From Lates calcarifer (Eukaryota; Chordata; Actinopteri; Centropomidae): 64,000 nucleotides of DNA. The DNA lies in the NCBI RefSeq assembly GCF_001640805.2, contig NC_066848.1, positions 12,043,896 through 12,107,895 on the forward strand. The letters run 5' to 3'. Under the pieces are notes generated by a model, which was not told the origin of the DNA, did no database searches, and saw only the letters and a program-made list of their open reading frames with translations. This document shows positions 26,401 to 38,400 of this stretch, in pieces (position 1 is the first letter of the stretch; each line of letters starts with the position of its first letter). Both the position numbers and the translations under genes were made by a program.

Positions 26401-29400
26401 AGGGTCTGGTCAGCCGGCTGGTGGAAGTCGGACCAGCTGGGGCTCAGTTCCTCGGGTAGGACACTCGAGACATTCCCTCTGCTGTGTTGATGAGTTGCAT
26501 TTTCTAATATCCACTTAAAATATCATGACTCAGAGAACGGTTATATATTGCAGCTAATTAACCACCAATTATTACGTAATCAAGGAAACGTCTCAGCTGC
26601 TCTGACTGTTTTATTGTTCTCTCATTTCTCCGACAGTCCTGTCATTGTGGAGATCCCTCATTTTGGCTCCATGCGGGGGAAAGAGAGGGAGCTGATTGTG
26701 TTGAGGAGCGATAATGGTGATACATGGAAAGAGCACCAGTCTGACGCCAGACCAGAGGACCTTGTCGACCTGCTCACTGGGATGGATGAAGGTAAACGAA
26801 AGGTTATTCTGCATGGCCCAACTTTAACCACAGAGACTGCAAATACAGTGTGATAGCCTGCAGTATGACTGAATGGATGAAGGTGAACTGAACCACTTAG
26901 GAAAACCTATACTACATAACCTCAGGCTATGTCAGGTGGTGACCTAGAAAATCAGACTTTCACTCCGGAGGCATTTTTTCTTTTTTCTTTTTTTAATTCA
27001 TGCTGTTTAGCCTATTTAGTGTCCTTTTGTAGTGACACTGACCAAACCACCTTACCTCAGTAGTTCCTAACATTTAAATGCATGCATAAAGGCTGACCTC
27101 TCAGGAAAAAGGCAGCGCCCATTAAATGTTGCTTAAAATTACATTTAAAAAATACTATTTTCTGTCACAGAGCTGGACAGCCCTGCTGAGTTGGAAAAGA
27201 AGCGCATCTGCCGCATCGTCACCAGAGATTTCCCTCAGTATTTTGCTGTGGTGTCACGGATAAAGCAGGAGTCTAACCACATGGGCCCTGACGGAGGCGT
27301 GCTGTCCAGCAGCACCGTGCCCATGGTGCAGGCGTCATTCCCGCAAGGGGCGCTCACCAAGAGGATCCGTGTTGGCCTGCAGGTACAGCAAGACTCCTTT
27401 GATCAGCTCAAATTTAATCTGTTTCATGACTCGGCGTTTTTGTTGCAAATACTGTCCACGGACGTATCATTTATTAATACCTGACCTAGTTTTGGTTGAA
27501 TATTTGATTCCGCTTGACACGCCTGGCCCAATTATTTTTGTGGGAAGTTCAGGAGAAGTTTTCATGGAAGAATTCTCAAATTTTAATCAACAAACACTGA
27601 GCCTACAACTTTGCTCTTTGCACTTGTCATCCTTTGTTGTTCTTTAGGCTCAGCCTGTGCCAGACGACATGGTGAGGGCGGTCCTGGGCAACAGAGCCAC
27701 CTTCAGCCCCATTGTCACCGTAGAACCCAGGAGGAGGAAATTCCACAAGCCGATCACAATGACGATCCCTGTCCCACCTAGATCGGCGGAAGGCCATCCC
27801 AGTGGCCACCGAGGCGACTCCGCACCTTGCCTACGTCTGCTGTGCAGCATCACTGGCAAGTGGATCTTTGTATAACTAGAGCATGACAAAATGTGTAGGG
27901 TTACCTCCATCCAAATTGCCTCTACAGGATTAGATTTGAGTTTAGTTTGACAGACATTGTATTCTTAGTTGCTAATATATGTTATTTGTGATGCCAGACA
28001 GAGTTGTTCAACCATTTATTATACATGAAACAGAGTTAGTAACTCAGGATCACTGAAAATTGAATAGCCGTGGGTACATCAGGCCTGTACTTTGATGTCA
28101 AAGGCCACTGGTCGATAGAGGGAAGATGAAGAACTGAGAAGATAAAAGGATGGGGATTATGAAAGCTAGAACACTGGCTCAGCTGGAAAGGCAGTGAGCT
28201 CATCTTTTGGCCCATGTTTCATACAGGAGGGACGTCCCCTGCCCAGTGGGAAGACATCACAGGGACCACACCACTGTCCTTTGTTACTGATTGCGTCTCC
28301 TTCACCACAAATGTGTCGGCCAGGTGAGAAACGCACATGTATGCACATACACGATGCGCAAACCAACCATACACACAGCACACCACAGTATTTTAAATTC
28401 CATATAGTGATTTACCCCTCACATAACTTACCTGATATACGTGTCCAAATATATGTAGAGATTACAATGTTTTGTTTATTTAAGCCAGTTACCGAAGTTT
28501 GACTGCTGAAGCAAAATCAGTAACTAAAGGGACACAGTATAGTCGTGCTGAAACAATCAATATTCAATTAATTAATCAATCATTTAAAAAATATTCAGAA
28601 TATTTTCTGGTTACAAAAAGCTGGATAATTAATACTTATTTTCAGCAAATATAAAATATCATTACAAGAGCCTACTGTAAATTAAAATGGGACCAAAACA
28701 ATGGTTGTTTCTCTTCAGTTTTTTTGAAAGCAAATTATGTCATTTTCCAAGCTAAAATGCCAAAGAGTGAATCCTAAAATCTATCACAAGAGAAAATTAC
28801 TGTCAGCTGGCACTTGAATCTACAGACTTCTACTCTTAGCAGCTGTTTATTCTCCTGATTTCAGCATCTTTCTTTTGCTCTCACTTTCACACAGGAGTCA
28901 GTTCTCGTCTTGTCTACATGTTGAGACTTACTTTAACCCCTTTATTAAATTAATTAAGTGACTTGATAGTAGATTTTTTTCTCCTCCTGACACTGTTCAG
29001 TATTTAAATAGACATTTTTCTCTGTGGCCCTGGATACTGACAGGCATACACCTCAGTACCAAAGTGATACAAACTCACATCAGCACATTGTTGAGGCATA
29101 ACTCGTAATAAGGCTGCTAAACTGACCCCAGCCAATGAACCTCTTGGTTACAGTACACAAAGTCATGAACTCTCATCTTAACTAGATTAGTGTCATGTGG
29201 CGAGTATGCAGCCTGATATTAACAGAGCACCCTTTGGTGATTACTACGCAGCTGTCATGTGTCTGTGTTCAACCCGCAGAGAAGTGATGCAGCTTGTTTG
29301 ATTTATTATTTAAATAATTTACTATTTCACTTACACTACAGAGTTGCAGCCCTATGAAAGGTTTGATACAAAAATTGCTTACATATGCAGTGTAGAGTTC

Positions 29401-32400
29401 AGTATTTTAGATTGTCGTAAATCATCCTCATATTAAGCAAATTGTTTACTTGGCTAACTTACCCCTGTCTCCTTTCCTCTTCTCTCCTCTCCTCTCCTCG
29501 TTCCTCTGTTCTCTCCTCCACAGGTTCTGGCTCGCAGACTGTCACCAGATTCCTGAGACGGTGAGTCTAGCGTCTCAGTTATACCGGGAGCTGATCTGCG
29601 TGCCGTACCTGGCCAAGTTTGTGGTGTTCGCCAAGATGAATGACGCTGTTGAGGCTCGGCTGCGCTGCTTCTGCATGACAGATGACAAGGTGGACAAGAC
29701 CCTTGAGCAGCAGGAGAACTTTGAGGAAGTGGCCCGGAGCAAAGATATTGAGGTGGAGTTGCTGTAGTACTTAATATGCCACAGTAAGAAGTCTAATAGA
29801 TTACAAATACACAAATGAATAAATAGGATAGGATAGTGAAATGCAACACCATATCAATTCATCATCATCAACCTTCATCTGCAGAATTTGTTTAAGCTGT
29901 GATGCTGCACTTTTGGTCAATTGACTTCTATAGGTTCTCGAGGGCAAGCCTATCCACGTGGATTGCTATGGCAACCTGTCCCCTCTCACCAAAAGTGGCC
30001 AGCAGTTGGTTTTTAACTTCTACTCCTTCAAGGAAAACAGACTTCCTTTCAATGTGAAGGTATGACATTTGTCCCTCCTATCACCCTCTTTCTCTTTCTC
30101 TCTCTTTGCGAACATTTACTGTATGTTATTCACTCTGATCTAATTTGTGAATGTGCCTTGCTGATTAAATTATGTCAGAAATGATCATCCTCTACTAATT
30201 AGCTGACATTCATTCATAGCAATTCCATTTTTTTTGCCCTGTCTGATGCATTGTTTCAGGAAAATTGCAGGAAAATGAATTAGTGTCACACTGTAGAACA
30301 CACTGTTTGTTTTTTTCATTTTATTTGTCCTAGTCTTATGACATGCATGCCAACTGACCAATGAAATACACTCTACCTGTTAAAGCTTTATATCTATATA
30401 CTGTATGACAGTATCCAAATTTACAAAAGTGCAATAGGTTGAGATAGAAAGAAATGCAGAAATTTCTACTCCCATCTCTACTCGTTCTTGGGATTGTTTG
30501 TATGGTCAACTTGTGATGCAATCTTTTGGCTATCTTCTACAGATCAGAGATATGGGCCAGGAGCCATGTGGCCGCCTCTCCTTCCTGAGAGAGCCAAAAA
30601 CCATCCAAAGGCCTTCCACAGACTGCCATATGCAATTTGAATATCACACTGCCAACCCACAAGAAGGTAGGATCACCATGTTTGAATAGTTCATCCTTAC
30701 AGGCCATATCATGTCATCTACATGTAAATGAAACTCAGAGACAGAAAGGAGTGTTGTCCTGACATCAAGAGGAGCCACTGAAGTTCATTTAGCCCAGAAA
30801 TGACTGCCTGCTGCTTGTGTCTTTTATTAGTGTTAAAGCCTGTGCCAGTCTTACGACCCCACAACGTACACATGCAGCCACACATGCACAGCGTGCTTTG
30901 TTCTATTGCTTGGCTCACTGTGGGTATATAAGAATTATACAAAAAAAAAGCTCTCTTCTCATTTGTTTGTTGTGGTGTTGATTGATCACAAGAAACTGTA
31001 ATTATTTTGCTTTTGCTTTTGTTTATTTTGCTGTTTATATTTTTATTAATCTCAGATTTTTTCTGATGCCTTTTGTTGTTTTTGCTGCTCCATTTTCATC
31101 CCCTGAATTTTATTTCCACCTCCCCGCTCACTATAACCTCCCTGCTCTCCATTGTGTCATCTCTCTCCTCTCCTGCAATGCATCTTGGAATACCACAGGA
31201 TATGGAGTCTGATCCTGATGATGAGGTAAACAGTTCTTCATCATCACATGGAACCGCTTCTTCTTTCTCGTCCTTTCTGTTTGCTTTACTGCAGATGCTG
31301 TAGTAAATATGTGGATTGCAAATATTTTGCCTCTGAACAGCAGCCTGCGTGTGAACGATGCTTCTGACTGCACGTTTTTTTACACAGCTATGTCATTGCT
31401 GAAGTAACCCCATATAGTGCATGAGTGGAAATGGCAACTGTTTTAATCAGCAAGGACTTATTTATTGTTGTCTTCATCCTGAGTCCAGTGGAGCCAGTTA
31501 CTGTACCACACTTCAGCTTGTTTTTCATCTCTATCTTCCTTTCCATACATGTTCAACAGGAAATCACCATATCTTCATACTTACTATTAACTCATATAAT
31601 GTTTCACACAGGATTATGATATCTCTTTTAAGCTAAAGATGAATCCCTAACTCTTATCATTTGTCCACATAGGCATTGTTTTGTGGTATTTGGGGTTTCC
31701 CTTCTTCACCCTTGTCCTTGGCTTGTGTGTTAACAGAGAATACTAACACTTAGCTGCATGCCAAAACATTTACAGTTTAATCAAAGGGAGATAAGGCTGT
31801 TTGAGTATTTACATTCTAAGTAGAGACTATGTTTGTTATATTCTTACTACATGAATATATCAACCCACTCACTGGACAGAATGTTGATATTGGACAATTC
31901 AGCAACCAGGTTATTAAATCCAGTTAATGTTCAGTGGCAGCAGTTTTGAATGTTCAGTGCCACATATAACTAGAGGTTAGGCAAACAACATGGTTAAGGT
32001 TTGCAGAAGATTGCAGTTGTACTTTCAAAAACCAACAATAATTGTCTGAGAGGGACACAGACTCCGGTCACTGGCATGAAAGGTGAACACACTAGACCCA
32101 CTTTCATCACACTAACCTCCACAATGTTTCGCCTTGTTACATAAAGAGCACACAATTATCTGCATTGGCACTGAATGTTGGCATATACTGTAAATTGTAA
32201 AATGCAGAATTGTCCATTATGAACATAATTCCTGCAGACTGGTCTGAATGTATATCACTGTCCAAATATTGAAACCATCACAACTGGATACTACAGTTAG
32301 TGTCAGGGTTAGGCCATACAGACAAAGCATATATTGTCTGTAGTTATTTCATTGCACTGATATTGAGGAATGCAATAAATGAAAAGATGTAGAGAAACAG

Positions 32401-35400
32401 TCCAGTACTCTCCAGAGGAGACACTATGATGCACCTGCAGTGCCTCCTTGTGCCACTACTAACAGCATGTTTTGATTCACTAAAAACAGGACAGTGACCA
32501 TGCACTGCAATATCAAAGTTAACACGTTAGCATTATCATTTAGACCTAATTCTACTAGATTAGAACTACATTTCACCATATTATTTATGTTGAAGCATCT
32601 TTTGTTCTTTTTTGTTTGTTTCAGACTGAAAAGCCAGAACGACGTCATACCTTTGCCTCCTTAGCTTTGCGTAAGCGCTACAGCTATTTGACCGACCCAG
32701 CAGCGAGTGAGTTTCCCATTTTTACTTTCATGAAATTTTAATTGATTTTAGATATTTCTGTAACTTTAATCAGTTTTAGTGCTTTAAGGTCCCTTCATAC
32801 AGTGTACTTTTTCCATATACAATAGATACAAAATGAGATCTACATGACAAAACACATTCATCATTCATTTATTCTCTTCACCTGACACATACTCTCACAT
32901 CATTTGTCATTCATCAAACATTTGCATGGTTTACTGTGTGTTACGCTTTGCTTACCCACCCCATGTTGACAAAAAGTCTCCCTGTTCCAGCTATTATGTT
33001 ATTTTACATTTGTGAAAACACTGGGAATCATTGTGTGTCTGTTCGTTTATCATTTGAACAAAAAATGTTTCAATTCATGTTGAATAAAAATATTTTTTTG
33101 AATTGTTCTCATTCTTTCAGTGGCCATTTCACTCTTATTGGCTTTATGATTGTGTGCGGCTGTGTATTTAATGTGGTAACAGGTTGCACTTTACATTAAC
33201 TTGATTTCCCCCACAGTGAGACTATGTTAGTGAGAACATTTTGCCATTTACAAGATATTGGCATACATTCCAGACAACCATTATATATTTTTGGAAAAGT
33301 TTTCATACTGCATTTTTTACTATTATCAGGACACAGGAGTTTTAAAAAATCTGAGATACTGTCTGTGTTTTATTATTCCAACCTTATCCATCTGAGTCTG
33401 TTGTGAAAACAATCATGTTGTTGACAATAATATGAACAATAATGACTTATTTTAACTATTTTGTAAAGTGCAATCTCATATTTTATTTTAAGTCATGACC
33501 AAACAAGTAAAGTGATATATTTTTTTATCAATGGTTTACACTTGTGGGGTCATCTCTGGCATTGGAAATGAACCAAATGAAAGGATAATCACATGTCAGT
33601 GAAACATATTTTGTAAAAGGCACTGTTGCAAGGAGGCAAATAGATTAAGCACATCAAAAGTCAATAGAATTGTTTTTGGTTACCATGTCATTTTTTGTCA
33701 CCTCTACCATATGTGAAGCATTTTTGTTCCTATACACAATCCATTCTTTATCGGGTGTAGTTTGTCATTGGTCATTGATGTTAGACTATCACTTGTCATA
33801 TCATCCTGGATTTTTGAACAGGGCCTTTCTTACATTTCATGTTGACAAAAAGTCTCCCTGTTTCAACTGTTACGTTATTTTAAACTTTTGTCTTGCTGCT
33901 GTGAATAACGCTGTTTCTGACTGACTCAAATTTCTCTTTCTGGTTTTTATGTTTTATTTCAAATTATTTTATGTTACATTTTATGTTTACTTCCTTATTG
34001 CTTTTGGTTTATATTATTGTTGAAGAAACAACTGATCGAGGCTCGCCGAGAACACAGCCTTCTAGCTACCCTCACAAACCTGTCTTTTCAACGAGATCTT
34101 ATCAGGCGTGGTCGCCTGTTCCTGTCGCCGTCCCTGGCCAAGCCAAGTCTGGGTTTGGCTCCCTCTCCAGTTCGTCATCCAACACGCCCTCTGCCTCTCC
34201 ATTAAAATCTGTCTGGTCCATCAACTCTGCCTCCCCAATCAAGACCAACATCCCTGGATCACCTGCCTCTTCTGTTAAGTCAGTTAGTGACATGGCCTCT
34301 CCCATCCGATCTTACAGAACCATCTCCTCTCCTATTAAAACTGTAGTCCAACAAGCCCAGTACCCGGCCCAGGTCACCTCTAGTCCCCTGGCTTCGCCAG
34401 GGAAAAGTGCCCCGGACCCTATAACTATGAAAGGACTGGCAGCATTATCTGCTAGGACCTCCCCTATAACTGTCTCTGGAGGCGGAAACGCTCTTCTTGA
34501 GAGAACATCCATAGGCATGACCCCACCAACCTCTCCCAAATCTTCTCTGAGTATGTTCAGTTCACCCCTACCATACAAGACTGTTGTTGGGGGCTCTAGT
34601 GGCACAGCATCTTCCTCCTCACCCATAAAAACAGTCCCTGGTCTCTCCTCTGTGCGCTCCTTTGCTTCAGATGTCACAGGTCCTGCAAGAAACCTGTTCT
34701 CATCTCTTTCGTCACCACTGAAATCCAACACCTCTCCAAGTGCTGCAGCTCTGATCAATGGAACTGTGTCTCCTACACAGTACCGCTCTTCATCCCCAAC
34801 ATCTCTTCTCACCAGCAGTCTGCAAGAGAGAATACAAGCAACCACCAATGCCGCAACTACAAGTGTCAATGCAGCCTTTGATGAGGTTGAAAAAACATTT
34901 AATTCTTGCTCTGCAGGCTATGGCACCTTGAAGTCTTTGTCCTCTTCTGCATCCTCCTCATATCAGTCCATGAGATCATCAGCTTCTAGTTCCCTTTATG
35001 CCTCTCTGAGATCCCCTCCTAATGCCACCACTGCTGTAACATCCAGTACAATGACTGTTCCAGTGTACTCTGTTATTAACGTGCTACCAGAACACCAGTT
35101 TAAAAAGTTACCTGAGGTGTCCAAGTCAGCTGCTGCCCTCCTGTCCCCACGGAAGTCGGTGCCAGCTGAGGTGAATGCTCAGTTGCAGTCCTCCTTTGCC
35201 AGAACTCTTTCCCCCATCAAAGCTCCTCTTTTTTCTGCTGGCCTGAAATCAAACACATCACCACTGTCGTCCAGCCAAGAGATTCTAAAGGATGTAGCCG
35301 AAATGAAAGAGGACTTGATACGAATGTCAGCCATTTTGCAGACAGACCCAAATTCCACAGCCAATAAAGGATTTCAGTCTGATTCTCCCAAAGAGGCAAA

Positions 35401-38400
35401 GATCGAGGACGAGGAGCCATATAGGATTGTGGAGAAAGTAAAGCAAGATTTGGTAAAAGTGAGCGAAATCCTTACTAAAGATGCTGTGAAAGATGGTAAG
35501 GTTTCCCTGGCAAGGGGTTCTTTGGATGACATACACTTCTCAAAAGTACAGGTTGAACAACCACCAAGCAACTGGAGCTATCCACCAAGATATGAGACTG
35601 TGGTTCCTCAAGCCAAATCAAAAACAATACCAGATAGAGATTTCAATCTCTCCAAAGTGGTTGACTACCTGGCCAATGATGTTGGTAGCAGCTCGTTCTC
35701 CAAAATGCATGACACAAAGCATAAAGCAGATGAGGGTAAGAGAGAAGGAGAGGGCAAGGAGAAGCAGAAACGTGTCCTAAAACCCACCATAGCAGTTCAG
35801 GAGCATAAGCTCAAAATGCCTCCAACAAACATGCGCTCTTCAGCCTCAGACAAAGAGATCAGTAAAGTAGCAGATGCACTTTTTGGAGCAGACACTGTGC
35901 TAGAATCCCCTGATGATATCTCACATGAACAGGATAAAAGCCCCCTCTCAGACAGTGGCTTTGAGACGAGGAGTGAAAGGACACCCTCTGCCCCTCAGAG
36001 TGCAGAAGGCATGGGTCCCAAGGCTCTTTTTCAGGATATCCCAGTTCCACCAGTGATCACTGAGACAAGGACTGAGGTTGTCCATGTCATCAGGAGCTAT
36101 GAGCCCCCAGAGGATAACAAACAGCCTGCAATGGAGGATGCACATCCTGTCAGATATATTGATTCAGATTCTAAAGGGCATCTGAATCAAGCTACATCAA
36201 GTCCAGAACAGAATAAATGCTATTCAATAAAAGTCAGCCCAGATGAGGATCCAATGGGAAAAGGGATGCGGGTAAAGGAGGAGACTCACATCACTACCAC
36301 CACCAGGATGGTTTATCACAAACCACCTGGCAGAGAAGCAGCGTCTGAAAAGTGTGAGGAGACAATGTCTGTGCATGACATAATGAAAGCTTTTCAGTCA
36401 GGCAAGGACCCTTCTAGAGAGCTGGCTGGACTATTCGAACACAAGTCTGGCAGTGAGGAAACCTCACCAAGAGTCCTCGAGGACATCAACTCCAAACCTA
36501 AGGTTGAAAGAATAATTGAAGTTCACATTGAAAAAGGCAATAAAACGGAACCAACAGAGGTCATCATCAGAGAGACAAAAAACCACGCAGAGAAGGAAAT
36601 GTATTACTACCCAGGTAATAGACAGGAGGAGGAGGAGCCTGAGGAATCACTTCCAGTGTATCTTGACTCCCCTAGGGTGAACACACCCATGTCACAAGAG
36701 GAAGACAGTCGCCCTAGTTCAGCCCAGCTCATGGCAGATGACTCTTACAAAACACTAAAGCTACTTAGCCAGCAATCTGTAGAGTACAATGAGGATGAAT
36801 CATCAGAACTCAGGGGTGAATCTTACAATTTTGCTGAGAAAATGCTACTCTCTGAGAAATTTGACCAGTCTCATTCTGACACAGAGGAATATCTGAGAGA
36901 TAGGTCTCGCTTCCACTCACCAGACAGAAGCAGTCATAGTGAGGGAAGATCAGTTGGGCCAAGGACAGAGTATGTCTTCAGGTCACCGAGAAATGTGTTT
37001 GACAAATCCGGAAGAATGGCCAGTGTTGATGATAACTTTGACAAGCTGACACTTTTGCAGTATTCTTCTGAGCCTGGTAGCCCAAAGCAATCTGTTTGGA
37101 TGCGTGTGCCAGATGACACACAGAACAAGGACAGAGAACAGCTTATGTATGAGGACAGAGTGGACAGGACTGTAAAGGAGGCAGAGGAAAAACTCAGTGA
37201 GGTATCTCAGTTCTTTCGTGATAAAACAGAACAGCTCAATGATGAGCTCTCATCTCCAGAGAAGAAATCTCGCAGACCAGACTTCAGAGAATCACGATCA
37301 GGGCCGAGCTCTACACACAGCAGTCCAGAGAGGTCAGCTTACAGAAACGGGGGTAGTGGAGAAGAGTGGAGCAGAGAAAGGCTTAGAGATAGGTTTAATG
37401 CCAGTGACAGAAAATGTGCCAGCTTACCCAGCAGTCCAGAGAGGAGAGTACTGCTGCAGTACAGTGATTCAGAGCCAAGAAAACAAGGAGATGGTAAATC
37501 ACAGGGAAGCACAGGTGAAAGCTCCAAACCTTTTCAGATGTCTTCCTCCAAAGTGAGTGCAGTGAGGCTGAAATTTGAGCAAGAGGCTCAAAGGCAAGAT
37601 AGGAGTCATCAGGGTGGCCAAAATTCAAGTCCTCCAATTAGGAAACTCCAGGAAAGTAAGCTACCCGTGTATCAGGTGTTTGCTGGTTCAGATATTCCAA
37701 AAACACCTGACAGTCCAGGAAACCAGAGGAGATGTCTAGATAATGAATCAAGTAAGTTCTCACCCAAGCATATGACCAGTGGAAAAGATCAGGAAGAGAA
37801 AAAGTTATTTAAAACTTGGGAGAGCCAAGGCTATGGGAGCTATAAACCCCAATCTCCTAAACTATCGCATTCTTTAATCCATGATTCTAAGAAAGATGGC
37901 AATAATAGTGATTCTCAAAGACAAGAAACGACCAAGAAAATAATCTACACTGAATTTGTTGTTCGAGAAAGTCCAAATAGCAATGATAGTCTAAAAAAAA
38001 ACTCGGAATCACAAATTCCTGTTAAAAAGCCATCTAATTTCTCCGAAAATCACAAATCCACCTCTTTAAAATTAGATGCCTCTGTTGAACCATATGAGAG
38101 GACAGGTTCTCATATACCTACTTTAGCTAGAAATCGGTTACACAGTAGCTCTGAATCCAACAAGTCTACCTGTGGATCATCTCAAGGAAGATCCACAGAC
38201 TCATCAGATGGCAGCCTGTCAAGCGTAGTGTGTAATGGTGTTGATAGCAGCCAAGTAGAGTACTTGGATCAAGTAACTCCTGTAGTTGTCACAGAGGGTT
38301 TCAAAGATATTAAACCCTTACCTGTGTATGTTAGCATCCAAGTAGGAAAGCAGTATGAGAAAGAAACAGCTTCGGGGCAGTTGGGAACATACAAAAAGAT

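Noticed and set aside
33971..34025. The long open frame begins with ATG at 33971 ([19 protein letters not shown]), looking like a signal peptide or membrane segment.
   Set aside because: This is intron sequence read through by chance. The AT-rich pyrimidine tract encodes hydrophobic residues, and the acceptor at 34025 (or 34040) gives the phase required by the preceding ank3 exon.
34102..34869. Minus-strand open frames up to 185 codons opposite the giant exon.
   Set aside because: Codon-bias shadows of a long Ser/Pro-rich coding exon. No splice or family support.
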